DNA of 64,000 nt. Origin: Desulforamulus reducens MI-1 (GTDB lineage Bacteria > Bacillota > Desulfotomaculia > Desulfotomaculales > Desulfotomaculaceae). Position numbers and translations under genes: made by a program. The notes under the pieces are model-generated. The model searched no databases and had not been told where the DNA came from. It saw only the letters and a program-made list of their open reading frames with translations. Below, piece after piece: positions 42,028 to 51,451 of this stretch. Location: the NCBI RefSeq assembly GCF_000016165.1, contig NC_009253.1:1398332-1462331 (forward strand), written 5' to 3'. Numbering within the stretch: the stretch's first letter is position 1; each line of letters starts with the position of its first letter.

Positions 42028-42110
42028 GGAATGTCCCTCCCAAATTATTGTAGCATAAAAATATGGCCGAAACTTCGGCTATTAAATTACATCAGATCAG
42101 TTTTTGGGGA

Positions 42111-45100
42111 TTAGCAGAATAACTTGGTGTTATTGGATAAGTATTTTTGTTCCAGTTCTCGGACAGGGAGAGGTTTTGTAAACAGATAGCCTTGCATTAG
42201 GTCGCATTGTTGCTGTCGCAAAAACATTAACTGTTCTTTGGTTTCAACACCCTCTGCAACAACCTTCATTTTTAAATTGTGCCCTAGGGTAATGATGGCA
42301 CTTATAATGGCAACATCATCGGATTCAGTATTCAAATCATGAATGAAGGACCGATCAATTTTTAATATATCAATTGGTAAACGTTTTAAATAATTGAGGG
42401 AAGAATAACCGGTACCAAAGTCGTCAATGGCTAAGGTAATTCCCATTTTCCTCAATTCAATAAGGGTTTTTTCTGTGAAAGCAACATCTTTCATGGCTAA
42501 ACTTTCCGTTATTTCTAACTCCAACCATTGTGGGCCAAGGCCAGTATCCTCTAAGACGTTGGAAATGTATTGGGGCAGATGTGGCTGCAGAAATTGTCGA
42601 GCCGATAGATTCACCGTTACCCTCATGGGAGAGAATCCCCTATCCTGCCAGGCTTTGTTCTGGGCACAGGCACGACGCAGAATCCATTCACCAATAGGAA
42701 TGATCAGACCGGTTTCTTCAGCCATCGGAATAAACTCAGCAGGGGAAATCATACCTCGCTGGGGATGTTGCCAGCGAATAAGGGCTTCTACTCCAACAAT
42801 TTTACCAGTATGAATCTCCACCTGTGGTTGATAGTAAATGACAAATTCCTTTCGATCCAATGCCCTGCGAAGATTGTTTTCTAACTCAAAGCGTCGTAGG
42901 GTCTGGGCATTCATGGTAGGTGTGTAGAATTGATAGTTGTTTCGACCCATTTCCTTAGCCTGATACATGGCGGCATCTGCATTTTTTAGCAAGGACTCGG
43001 CGTCGGTGCCGTCATCGGGATACAGGGCTATGCCAATGCTTGTGGTAATATGGAACTCATGGTTACCGATTATCCAAGGGTTGGCAAGGGTATCAATGAT
43101 TTTATCGGCAACAATGGAAGCATTTTCAGCCCGTGTGATATTGTGTAGTAAAATAGTGAATTCATCTCCGCCAATACGGGCAATGGTATCTCCTTTACGA
43201 AGTAATTTGGAAAACCTTTGTGCAATACCTTTTAACAGTTGATCTCCTATGTCGTGCCCCAAAGTGTCGTTGACTTTTTTGAAATGGTCCAAATCTAAGA
43301 ACATAACTGCCAATTTATTTTTATTTCGATGTGCCTGATTAAGGGCCATGGAAAGACGGTCATTAAACAATGTCCGGTTCGGTAGCTCTGTTAAAGAATC
43401 ATGGTATGCCAGATAGCGTAGGATTTCCTCTATACGTTTTCGTTCTGCCAGTTCCTGTTGGGCGGCCTGATACAAATTGGCATTGTCTAGGGCAATGGAG
43501 GCAAGTTGAGCGAAGCCTGTAAGAAGAGATAAGTTGTTAGACTCTAAATTTTGATTCTTTTCTATATAAATGATGCCCAATATACCATTTATCTTGCCTT
43601 CCGATTTAAGAGGTAAGGCAATCCCCCCGTGGATTTTAATATGAGAGAATATAGATGATTTGCCTGGCCAGGATGAATAATCTTTTACAATTAAGGGTTC
43701 ACCGGTTTGCCAGACTGTTCCCACCATGCCCTCTCCTGGTTTCAGCCTGATCCCGACCATTTGTTTATAGGTGCCGGTGCCAAACCTTAATACAAGTTCA
43801 GAGGGGTTATTGTTGTCGATGAGAAAGATAAATCCATGATCGGTTCCGGAAAGCTCAGCAGAACGAGTTACAATTGCTTTCAGTAATTCATCCAGATTCA
43901 GTCGATTCATTAAGGCTAGTGTTGTTTCGTGAAGTGAGGATAAATATTGGTTTTGTAGGGACATTTTTTCCTGAACAAGTTTATACTCGGTAATATCGTG
44001 AAAGTAGATAGATAGACCGTCAGATGAAGGGTAGGCATGAATATTAAACCACTTACCTGTAGGCTGAAAGAAATATTCAAATTGCTGATAAATTTGTTCT
44101 GACATCACCTGGTGGAGTATGTGGTAAAACTTTGTATGAACCATTTCGGAGAATTCTTGCCAGATATTTTTGCCAATAATATCAAGCCTTTTCTTATGCA
44201 GTAGTTTTTCTGCCTCGGTATTAACATAGGTTACTTCCCATTGGTGGTTTACCGCATAGAAGGCATCGGTGATACTCTCCAGAATATTATTAAGCCTTTC
44301 ATGGGCAAGATATATTTCTTTATTGGATATTCGCAACTCTTCTTCAATGGATATAAGCTCTTCATTGGCAGCAACTAATTCCTGGTTTGTTGAAATCAGA
44401 TCCTGCTCAATCATTTTTCGCTTGGTGATATCACGACCCTCAGCCACCAGATAAATAACTTCGTTATTTTTATTTAGTACAGGGTTCAGTGTAAAATAAA
44501 TGTATATCTTTTTCCCGGAAACTAGATGATTTATTGTTTCGTAATAAATAGTTTGGCCTGTTGCTGCCTGTTTTACAGCATTTTTTAGTTGAGTATGAAG
44601 GTCAGCATCGTAGCTCCACCAGGGAGTATCCCAGAGTTTTTTGCCAACTACTTCCTCCGGTTGCATGTGAAAGGTTCGGAGGGCTGTTTCATTAATCAAT
44701 AATACAGTGCCATCTGTAGATAATTTAGCATTTAACGTAATTAGGTTATCAATATAGTCCTTAAGACCCTGTTCTTCCTGCTTTAGGTTCTCCAGAGAAG
44801 ATACTTCTGTTGTTATTTTATTTTCTTCCTGCATTAAGCAGTTCTTTTTGTCATTACATTTTTGCGGCAGTTGTTGGATAAAATAATGATTCCCGAAATC
44901 TAGAACTGTGAATTTGTTAAAGGGAAAGAAAAGATGTCGGGTTGAGGAAATCATTTTAAAAAGAAAGTAGATAATAATAAATCCACCAATCAGAAAAATT
45001 ATCGGGGATTTTTCAATGGCAATAAAATGCCAGGGGATCGTAACTCTTTGGAAAAACAGAAGTATTCCACCAAGGATTGTGGCAAAAAGAACCATTATGA

Positions 45101-45125
45101 ATAAAAATATAGTTCTTTTTCTCAT
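42111..45125 (-). CDS. PAS-PAS-GAF-GGDEF-EAL cyclic-di-GMP signalling protein
   Basis: 1004 residues. Two N-terminal membrane helices (about 6-27 and 40-58); PAS1 (about 115-230); a short coiled coil; PAS2 (about 285-395); GAF (about 405-555, HGFIFLIDNNN, RLKPGEGMVGTVWQTGEPL); GGDEF (about 570-735) with intact RIGGDEF; and EAL (about 745-1000) with EALIRW, LEITES, DDFGTGYSSL and KIDRSFI all present. Both the diguanylate cyclase and phosphodiesterase halves look catalytically complete, so the sensory domains likely decide the net direction. It is encoded alone. No RBS of note beyond GAGGTTTAT before the ATG. Confidence 0.95.
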   Translation of the reverse strand: MRKRTIFLFIMVLFATILGGILLFFQRVTIPWHFIAIEKSPIIFLIGGFIIIYFLFKMISSTRHLFFPFNKFTVLDFGNHYFIQQLPQKCNDKKNCLMQEENKITTEVSSLENLKQEEQGLKDYIDNLITLNAKLSTDGTVLLINETALRTFHMQPEEVVGKKLWDTPWWSYDADLHTQLKNAVKQAATGQTIYYETINHLVSGKKIYIYFTLNPVLNKNNEVIYLVAEGRDITKRKMIEQDLISTNQELVAANEELISIEEELRISNKEIYLAHERLNNILESITDAFYAVNHQWEVTYVNTEAEKLLHKKRLDIIGKNIWQEFSEMVHTKFYHILHQVMSEQIYQQFEYFFQPTGKWFNIHAYPSSDGLSIYFHDITEYKLVQEKMSLQNQYLSSLHETTLALMNRLNLDELLKAIVTRSAELSGTDHGFIFLIDNNNPSELVLRFGTGTYKQMVGIRLKPGEGMVGTVWQTGEPLIVKDYSSWPGKSSIFSHIKIHGGIALPLKSEGKINGILGIIYIEKNQNLESNNLSLLTGFAQLASIALDNANLYQAAQQELAERKRIEEILRYLAYHDSLTELPNRTLFNDRLSMALNQAHRNKNKLAVMFLDLDHFKKVNDTLGHDIGDQLLKGIAQRFSKLLRKGDTIARIGGDEFTILLHNITRAENASIVADKIIDTLANPWIIGNHEFHITTSIGIALYPDDGTDAESLLKNADAAMYQAKEMGRNNYQFYTPTMNAQTLRRFELENNLRRALDRKEFVIYYQPQVEIHTGKIVGVEALIRWQHPQRGMISPAEFIPMAEETGLIIPIGEWILRRACAQNKAWQDRGFSPMRVTVNLSARQFLQPHLPQYISNVLEDTGLGPQWLELEITESLAMKDVAFTEKTLIELRKMGITLAIDDFGTGYSSLNYLKRLPIDILKIDRSFIHDLNTESDDVAIISAIITLGHNLKMKVVAEGVETKEQLMFLRQQQCDLMQGYLFTKPLPVRELEQKYLSNNTKLFC

Positions 45126-45234
45126 ATAAACCTCACACTTTTAATTTAAACTATGTTATTTATTGGTAATTAATACTACAAACAACCTAAGATTACCTTT
45201 ATATTTATATGTGTTTATAGATTAAAAAAGATAC

Positions 45235-45257
45235 CCCCCGGGTAAAAAACCGGGGGA
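45235..45257 (-). terminator. terminator of the YpiB-like gene
   Basis: CCCCCGG pairs with CCGGGGG; on the minus strand it is followed by TATCTTTTTTAATC. Confidence 0.75.
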
Positions 45258-45264
45258 CAAAACA

Positions 45265-45810
45265 CTAATTATTTTCGCAGATTAATTTTTGCAACTCTCC
45301 TGTCAGACGCTGAAATTTGTGTATATTTTTTTCATCTAAAGATTGATCAATTTCTAATAACAAGGTTCTTTTTTGGGCTTCTTTACGGTTTACTGTTTTT
45401 ACTGCCTCCACTAACAATTTATGTGCCATAGAGGCAGGATTAGGCAATGGTCTAACCTGTTTATTATTCCTATGGGAGCACAGGGCACAACTAGGTGGAC
45501 TTGCGAAAGATAACCACATAAATAACTTATGAGGTGGATTTGTCTTAAGTTGGTAGAGGGCTTCATCCACAGAACCATAATGGTTATTATTTAGGCGGAA
45601 GTCAAAGGGGAAAGTATTGGTATATACTGCAGAAACTAGTAGAGCATCCTTCTTGTCAGATAACTTGTTGGTAAACTCTATTCTGGACAACAGACTCTTA
45701 TTATCCTTGATAAACTCAAGAATTCGGGCTGCTTCAGGTTTTTTTAACCGATTGGTACGTAGAAACCAAACGATCAATTCCTTTTTTTCGGCCAGATTAT
45801 TGGCTAGCAT
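45265..45810 (-). CDS. YpiB/UPF0302-like protein
   Basis: 181 residues. The N-terminal half (KKELIVWFLRTNRLKKPEAARILEFIKDN in outline, with FLRTNRLKKPEA and LLSRIEFT) and TFPFDFRLNNNHYGSVDEALYQL resemble the UPF0302/YpiB family of Firmicutes. A CALCSH pair of cysteines in the middle is not usual. The C-terminal 60 residues are helical and charged. Function unknown. Start ATG after GGGGGGAGC. I am fairly, not fully, sure of the family. Confidence 0.6.
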   Translation of the reverse strand: MLANNLAEKKELIVWFLRTNRLKKPEAARILEFIKDNKSLLSRIEFTNKLSDKKDALLVSAVYTNTFPFDFRLNNNHYGSVDEALYQLKTNPPHKLFMWLSFASPPSCALCSHRNNKQVRPLPNPASMAHKLLVEAVKTVNRKEAQKRTLLLEIDQSLDEKNIHKFQRLTGELQKLICENN

Positions 45811-46006
45811 GGTGCTCCCCCCTTATTAAGTTTTATTACCTTAAATATAACTATTTGACTTGAGTTGATTTAAATCCTGCTTTTTAAAGGTAGAAAAATG
45901 TGCCATATAATATTTTCAGGGGTATTAGCCATGGATTTACCTTTGTTCACGTAATAGGAAAGACTTGTCTAATATAATAAAATTTTACCATTTTGGGAGA
46001 TTGTAA

Positions 46007-46918
46007 ATGGAAAATAAATGCATTATAGAAAAGTTGCAGTTGATTATCCCCCAGACAATGGATGGGTGGACGGTAGAAAGGGTATTAAGACGGGAAGTTG
46101 GGGTTTCCCGTACTTTATTGCGCAGGGCTAAAAGAAATAGAGTTATTTTATTAAATCAGCTACCCGTTAAAACCAATGTGACAGTGAAAACTGGAGAGGT
46201 TTTGGAACTATGGATGGGAAGTCAGGAGACCCAGGTGGTACCAGAAAGAATGGAATTAAATATTCTCTATGAAGATGCTCATCTACTGGCAGTTAATAAG
46301 CCACCCGGTATGCTGGTACATCCTTTAACCAATGAAACTTCGGGCACATTGGCTAACGGTGTGCTTTATCACTGGCTGCAGCAGGGAACCATTGACCGAT
46401 TCAGACCTGTACATCGCCTGGATAGAAATACCTCTGGAATTGTTTTAATCGCAAGGAATCCCTATGTCCAACAACAATTACAAATCCAGATGAAGCAAGG
46501 ACAGTTTGTTCGTCGTTACTTAGCCCTAGTAAAAGGGAAAGTACAACCCGAGCAAGGAGTTATTCAAGCACCCATTGCTTTAGAGGAAGGCAGTTTTATA
46601 AAAAGAATGATCTCTCCGGCAGGAAAAGAGGCCATCAGTCATTATCAAGTTCTTCGAACTTTTAACCAAGCCAGTCTTGTTAGGGTAGAACTGGAGACGG
46701 GCAGAACCCATCAGGTTAGGGTCCATATGGCCCATATGGGACATCCTTTGCTGGGGGATTCTTTGTACGGAGGAGATACTTCAAATATTAAACGCCAGGC
46801 ATTGCATTGTGCGTACCTAGCATTTAATCACCCTGTGCAGGGAAGCCGTATTAAAATTTCCTGTTCAGTTGCCGGAGATATTAGGCAATTGATGGAAGAA
46901 CACAGTAAAAAAGCTTAA
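46007..46918 (+). CDS. RluD-family pseudouridine synthase
   Basis: 303 residues. An N-terminal S4-like RNA-binding domain (WTVERVLRREVGVSRTLLRRAKR) precedes the catalytic domain: LLAVNKPPGMLVHP, RPVHRLDRNTSGIVLIAR with the catalytic Asp in HRLDR (about 138), and LETGRTHQVRVHMAHMGHPLLGD. It isomerises uridines in rRNA or tRNA. The RluD/RluC/RsuA-like subgroup is RluD. Target position not assignable. Its last four bases overlap the end of the convergent MFS gene. Confidence 0.93.
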   Translation: MENKCIIEKLQLIIPQTMDGWTVERVLRREVGVSRTLLRRAKRNRVILLNQLPVKTNVTVKTGEVLELWMGSQETQVVPERMELNILYEDAHLLAVNKPPGMLVHPLTNETSGTLANGVLYHWLQQGTIDRFRPVHRLDRNTSGIVLIARNPYVQQQLQIQMKQGQFVRRYLALVKGKVQPEQGVIQAPIALEEGSFIKRMISPAGKEAISHYQVLRTFNQASLVRVELETGRTHQVRVHMAHMGHPLLGDSLYGGDTSNIKRQALHCAYLAFNHPVQGSRIKISCSVAGDIRQLMEEHSKKA

Positions 46919-48114
46919 TGTGTTAAGGAAGTTTCCAGGGAAGCTTCCTTAGTGGTATGAATACGGAAGGCAGTAATCAGATTTAACAGGGCAATAAAGG
47001 CTGCAGCAAGGAATACGTATTGATAGCCTAATTGCATCCATAACAATCCACCAAAGAACGGTATGGTCATAGATACTAGGTGGTCGATAGTTAGGCCCAT
47101 TGATAAGGTGGGGGTTAAATCTTCAGGTGAGTCTATGATTTTATTTAGATAGGTGGCCCGGGCCATGTTACAGGCGAAAAGAAGCTGGTCTCCGATATAA
47201 CAAAAAAAGACCAACCAAAGGGCATAATGACCCAACCCAAAATATTGAGCATAGCCGTAACCAATGCAAACGAAAACCAGTAAGATGGATTCAGTGGCAA
47301 TGATCATCCTTTCACCAAAGGTGTCAATGGCTTTACCCAGTAGTGCACGAAAGGGAATGCCAGCCACGGTACCAATAAGTCCGAGAACAGCAAAGGTAGT
47401 AACCGGTTGATTAAAAATTTTTATTAAAACCCAAGGGGCAAAGGTTAGAAATATTTGCTTGCGGGCACCAAAGAGAATATTTAAACCATAAAACAGAAGA
47501 TATTTTCGTTTAAATACTAATTTTTGTCTTCTTGAACTGCTTTTACGCGATTCCATTAGCAAAAGGCACAAGCAAGAGGCAAGAACACTTAGACCTGCCA
47601 GTGCAAAGATAGCGCTATAGCTTAAGTGAAAATAACGTATCCCTAGGTACACCACAGAGAATCCAACCAGGGACGCCGCAGTTTTAATGGCCCCTAACTG
47701 ACCTAGACGTTTCCCTTCTTCACCCGGCTTGGCTAAAGCCACGCCGATACTTGATTCCACAGGCATATAAAGGTGGGCACCAACACTCCAAATGATCATC
47801 CAGACAACCACCCAGGAAAAACTAGGGGAAACAAAACCAAGGCCAAATAATCCAAGGCATAGGATCAGGTTGGCAACCAGGGCTATACGTACATCGGAGA
47901 GAAAGATTAAAAGACCAGTGGTAAAAACAACAAGAAAACCAGGGAACTCCCTGGGAAATTCAAGGCCTCCCCTAGCTACTTCACTGATATGAAATACATC
48001 ATTTAAGTAGTTGTTAAAGGAGGGGTCATAAAGTCCTGTATAAAGTCCCATAAAAGAACCTGCTAAGATAAAAAGAAAAAGGTCCCGTTTTCTTCGGGCC
48101 TCTGTATTGTCCAT
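46915..48114 (-). CDS. MFS transporter
   Basis: 399 residues with 12 predicted helices and a cytoplasmic loop near 190-200. Features: FILAGSFMGLYTGLYDPSFNNYL at the N-terminus in outline (GSFMGLYTGLYDP), EEGKRLGQLGAIKTAASL in the loop 4-5 region and GTVAGIPFRALLGKAIDTFGERM, the major facilitator loop motif. Likely an exporter of drugs or small metabolites; substrate unknown. No gene in its operon except perhaps the 49-residue protein upstream. Confidence 0.85.
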   Translation of the reverse strand: MDNTEARRKRDLFLFILAGSFMGLYTGLYDPSFNNYLNDVFHISEVARGGLEFPREFPGFLVVFTTGLLIFLSDVRIALVANLILCLGLFGLGFVSPSFSWVVVWMIIWSVGAHLYMPVESSIGVALAKPGEEGKRLGQLGAIKTAASLVGFSVVYLGIRYFHLSYSAIFALAGLSVLASCLCLLLMESRKSSSRRQKLVFKRKYLLFYGLNILFGARKQIFLTFAPWVLIKIFNQPVTTFAVLGLIGTVAGIPFRALLGKAIDTFGERMIIATESILLVFVCIGYGYAQYFGLGHYALWLVFFCYIGDQLLFACNMARATYLNKIIDSPEDLTPTLSMGLTIDHLVSMTIPFFGGLLWMQLGYQYVFLAAAFIALLNLITAFRIHTTKEASLETSLTH

Positions 48115-48194
48115 TTCGTAAACCTCACTTTATTACATTTATTAACTTTTATTTTAACACCTATGTCCAAAAAGGCAATAAAAAAAGGCCTTTA

Positions 48195-48344
48195 CTAAGC
48201 CTGGTGTAGGGTTTCGATCGCCTTTAACAGATCCCGGTTCAAACGAGTAAACCAATCACGTAATTCGGTCTGTTTTTGCAATCGAGCTTCGTTTTGTGCA
48301 ATCATCTGGGTTAATGCCATTATTGCCTTTTCTTTTTCGGACAT
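48195..48344 (-). CDS. small helical protein, 49 aa
   Basis: ATG 48344 after GGGAGGAATTTAG; stop TAG at 48197-48195. Product begins MSEKEKAIMALTQMIAQNEA and ends RDLLKAIETLHQA; it is a single charged amphipathic helix with no hydrophobic segment. No family recognised. The strong ribosome binding site and coding composition argue it is real. It lies 80 bases upstream of the MFS gene on the same strand. Confidence 0.6.
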   Translation of the reverse strand: MSEKEKAIMALTQMIAQNEARLQKQTELRDWFTRLNRDLLKAIETLHQA

Positions 48345-48738
48345 AGACTAAATTCCTCCCTCAATAAAATAAATTTTTCTTTCATTTACTCACTCATTCT
48401 TACAATTTCAAGCACATACAAACAAGGTTCAAAGGAATAATTTTAAATAAATTACATTATATGGTTGGTGGGGGTGTAGCCAATCAAAGGCTACGCCTAA
48501 TTTTACAGATTATGGTTGCACAATGGATCTCCACATGTACCCTTGTGGTTTACCCTCCCACGTCTCACGGGGTCCAATATATGGCCCTTACATTCCTTCG
48601 TTCTACCTCTCAAGGGGTGGAGGCCAGGTATGCTCCTTTGCTGGGTCATGCCCGTATGGAAATATTAGTTCCCGGCTTCTCCGTGCTTCGTTTGTCTATC
48701 CAATTCATTGTGAATAAGTGTTAATATTTAATAGCCTT
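48345..48738. ncRNA. long 3' non-coding flank of the IS110 element, candidate bridge/seek RNA region
   Basis: About 300 bases (roughly 48440-48738) downstream of the transposase stop hold no supported gene although several short open frames cross them. It has a hairpin GTAGCC-AATCAAA-GGCTAC (about 48475-48495) and stretches that fold into more. In the IS1111 branch of IS110 elements the guide RNA is encoded downstream of the transposase gene, so this is where to expect it. Ends of the element are not defined by repeats, as usual for the family. Confidence 0.4.
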
Positions 48739-50022
48739 TTAAGCAGCTTCCTGTAATTGCTCTTGGCGTACAACGCCTAATACTTGCTCCGCGTCATATG
48801 GAGTTTGTTTACTGCCTATGGTGAACAAAATACGAATCAATTTTCCACAGAGGGCAACTATGGATTGCTTTTTCTTTAAGGGATTTCCATGCCTTGTTAT
48901 TAAATATTGGTGGATGGCCTTAAACTCTCGGTTTTTTGCAACCATGACTAACACAGTCTTAAATAACAAGGCCCGCAGCCGGGGGCGCCCCCGTTTACTG
49001 ATTCGTGATTGTCCCTTGTGTTTACCAGAACTGTTCTCTTTTAGGTTTAGGCCCGCCAACTTTATGATTTGTTGCCCATGTTCATATCCTTTTAAGTCGC
49101 CTACTTCTGCAAGAAATCCGGCTACTGTAACCAAACCGACTCCTGGAATGGTCATCATTTCTGTGCTTCCAGGTATTTGTTGCAGTAACTCTTGAACTGC
49201 TTCCATCAGGATTTCCATCTGTTTGCACAGGATGTCATATTGTTCAAGTAGCATCCTTATTTCATGACGGGCAAACTCTATCCCTGTGGATAGTCCGATG
49301 GATTCTCTAGCAACCTGCATTAGTTTGTTAGCTCTTTTTATACCAACTGCCCGTTTAATCTCAGTTTTCCACAGGGTTACAATTGCCTCTGTGCCTGTTT
49401 TGATGACTTCCCGGGGGAGTGGACAAGTATTTAATATCATCAAGGATGCTTTGCCTTCCCAATCTTTGAAAACACTTGTGTACTCGGGGAAGTACCGGTC
49501 AAGCCAGTTGTGGATTCTACCTTTTACTCGGTTAAGGTCTTGATTAAGACGGTCCCTTTGAACCATTCCCACCCGCAGTTCCGCATAGACACCTGTGGGT
49601 AAGTTGGGTTCTGAGTAACGGCCATCTTTTACTAATTGGGCAATTACCCTTGCATCTTTGATGTCGTTCTTTGTGGGCGAGTTATCATCTAATTCCTTGC
49701 TTCTCTTAACATGCAACGGATTTACAACTACAACTGGTACACCTTCTTTGCGCAAAAACTCAGCCATTGGTAACCAGTAGTGTCCTGTGGGTTCGATACC
49801 TACCAGAGCATGATCCTTACCGTGCTCTACCATCAAGGTTCTAATCCAATGCATCAGCTTGGTTAAGCCCGCCCTAGTGTTGTCAAAGACCAAGCGTTTC
49901 CCCAACTCGATACCCCTAAAATCCTGGGCACGTGCCACGTGTTTAGATTTGGCAATATCGGCTCCAATAATTAAAGTTGATTCAGTGAGTTGCTCAATTC
50001 TTTGTTTTTGTTTATAATTCAT
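48739..50022 (-). CDS. IS110-family transposase
   Basis: 427 residues, intact. The N-terminal DEDD RuvC-like domain has LIIGADIAKSKHVARA (first Asp), ALVGIEPTGHYWLP (Glu) and NDIKDARVIAQLV (the last two Asp). The C-terminal Transposase_20 domain has TIPGVGLVTVAGFLAEVGD and the serine region GKHKGQSRISKRGRPRLR. All catalytic residues look present. It would make a guided cut-and-paste circle. ATG preceded by AGGAGGT, which can be masked by an upstream complementary sequence. Confidence 0.95.
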   Translation of the reverse strand: MNYKQKQRIEQLTESTLIIGADIAKSKHVARAQDFRGIELGKRLVFDNTRAGLTKLMHWIRTLMVEHGKDHALVGIEPTGHYWLPMAEFLRKEGVPVVVVNPLHVKRSKELDDNSPTKNDIKDARVIAQLVKDGRYSEPNLPTGVYAELRVGMVQRDRLNQDLNRVKGRIHNWLDRYFPEYTSVFKDWEGKASLMILNTCPLPREVIKTGTEAIVTLWKTEIKRAVGIKRANKLMQVARESIGLSTGIEFARHEIRMLLEQYDILCKQMEILMEAVQELLQQIPGSTEMMTIPGVGLVTVAGFLAEVGDLKGYEHGQQIIKLAGLNLKENSSGKHKGQSRISKRGRPRLRALLFKTVLVMVAKNREFKAIHQYLITRHGNPLKKKQSIVALCGKLIRILFTIGSKQTPYDAEQVLGVVRQEQLQEAA

Positions 50023-50309
50023 TTTGAAGTACCTCCTGTGTGATTAAATTAGGGGTCGGTCGCCTAGATAGCTCGACACCCAGTATATTACAGGAGGTGC
50101 TTTTCTTTTACAAAGACCATTTTATTTCCTTACAGGAATGCTCCTTTCTTGAATATATTGTATCATTCCAACATTAACACACTATTAATATTGCATTAAG
50201 TTTAAAAAATGTAGGTATTTGTGTCAAGTACAAAAAAAATCCTCCATCAAGGCCCATGGGTGTTATAATGTTAACAAGAAAGTGTTTATTTTTCTAAGGA
50301 GGTCTTTTT
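50023..50309. other. 5' flank of the IS110 element and glpX promoter region
   Basis: From 50023 to about 50110 the flank contains TACCTCCTGT (50031-50040) and ACAGGAGGTG (50090-50099), which can pair and mask the transposase ribosome binding site. Beyond it lies AT-rich DNA with TATAAT at about 50266, a plausible -10 for glpX, but no good -35. Confidence 0.5.
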
Positions 50310-51278
50310 GTGGATAGAGAACTAGCTCTGGAAATTGTAAGGGTCACAGAAGTGGCAGCCCTTGCATCTTCTCGTTGGATGGGGAGAGGCAAAAAGAATG
50401 AGGCAGATCAGGCGGCTACCAGTGCCATGAGGGCGATGTTTGACTCTGTTAATATAGAAGGAACCGTTGTTATTGGTGAAGGCGAGCTGGATGAAGCCCC
50501 CATGCTGTACATTGGTGAAAAAGTCGGCACCGGGCATGGTCCTGAAGTGGATGTAGCTGTTGATCCCTTGGAGGGAACCAATATTGTAGCTAAGGGCTTA
50601 ACCAATGCTTTGGCTGTTGTGGCGATTTCGGACAAAGGAAACCTGCTTCATGCGCCGGATATGTATATGGAAAAGATTGCTGTCGGTCCCAGGGCTGCAG
50701 GCCTTATTCATATTGATGATCCAATCCCCAGGACCTTGGAAATTGTTGCACGGGCTAACCGCAAGAGAATTCAAGACTGTACAGTGATGATTCTGGAAAG
50801 AGAAAGACATAGTCAAATTATCGAAGCTGTTCGCTGTATGGGCGCTAGGGTAAGATTATTTAGCGATGGTGACGTTGGTGCAGCTATTGCTACATGCTTT
50901 GAAGATACTGGGATTGATCTTTATATTGGAACCGGTGGTGCACCGGAGGGTGTAATTTCTGCGGCTGCCATTAAAGCACTGGGTGGCGAAATGCAAGGAC
51001 GCTTGGTACCAGATAATCAGGCAGAGTATGACCGTTGTGTTAAAATGGGACTGAAGGATCCTAGACAAATCCTCATGATGGACGATATGGTTCGGGGTGA
51101 AGATGCCATCTTTGCTGCCACCGGGGTTACTGATGGTGAATTGTTGCGTGGGGTTCGTTTTGTGGGTAATGATCAAGCAGAGACCCATTCTCTGGTTATG
51201 AGGGCCCGCACTAAAACCGTTCGATGGATTAAAGCACTGCATAGCATTCCCAATAAACCTCACTTAGTGATGGAGTAA
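50310..51278 (+). CDS. glpX: class II fructose-1,6-bisphosphatase
   Basis: 322 residues from a GTG start after AAGGAGGTC. Motifs of Glp[24 protein letters not shown] (in outline, [11 protein letters not shown]), [15 protein letters not shown] and the metal site [11 protein letters not shown], then [16 protein letters not shown]. It hydrolyses fructose 1,6-bisphosphate in gluconeogenesis. It is complete and normal in length. Terminator at 51300-51330. Confidence 0.97.
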   Translation: MDRELALEIVRVTEVAALASSRWMGRGKKNEADQAATSAMRAMFDSVNIEGTVVIGEGELDEAPMLYIGEKVGTGHGPEVDVAVDPLEGTNIVAKGLTNALAVVAISDKGNLLHAPDMYMEKIAVGPRAAGLIHIDDPIPRTLEIVARANRKRIQDCTVMILERERHSQIIEAVRCMGARVRLFSDGDVGAAIATCFEDTGIDLYIGTGGAPEGVISAAAIKALGGEMQGRLVPDNQAEYDRCVKMGLKDPRQILMMDDMVRGEDAIFAATGVTDGELLRGVRFVGNDQAETHSLVMRARTKTVRWIKALHSIPNKPHLVME

Positions 51279-51299
51279 GTTTTTAACAGACTGATAAAG

Positions 51300-51330
51300 A
51301 AGTCCGCCCCAATAATTATGAGGCGGGCTT
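51300..51330 (+). terminator. terminator of glpX
   Basis: AAGTCCGCC / GGCGGGCTT stem around AATAATTATGA, then TTTTAT. Confidence 0.85.
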
Positions 51331-51350
51331 TTTATATTAAGCTTTGTGCA

Positions 51351-51403
51351 ACGCTAGTCTGGTTTTTTCAAAATGGATGTTACATAATGCCCTGAGCTAG
51401 CGT
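51351..51403 (+). promoter_or_regulatory. inverted repeat in the ECF operon promoter region
   Basis: ACGCTAG (51351-51357) and CTAGCGT (51397-51403) are exact complements 39 bases apart, upstream of the sigma gene. GTGCAACGC at 51345 resembles an ECF -35, and CGTC at 51401 an ECF -10, but their spacing (about 50) is wrong for one promoter. Confidence 0.35.
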
Positions 51404-51451
51404 CTTAAAAGGTGAGTACTCAATATTGTGGTGTTGAAATGAGGTAGAAGG

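Noticed and set aside
48461-48724. Plus-strand frame in the IS110 3' flank
   Set aside because: No ribosome binding site and no protein-like composition; the region is better explained as non-coding RNA or element end.
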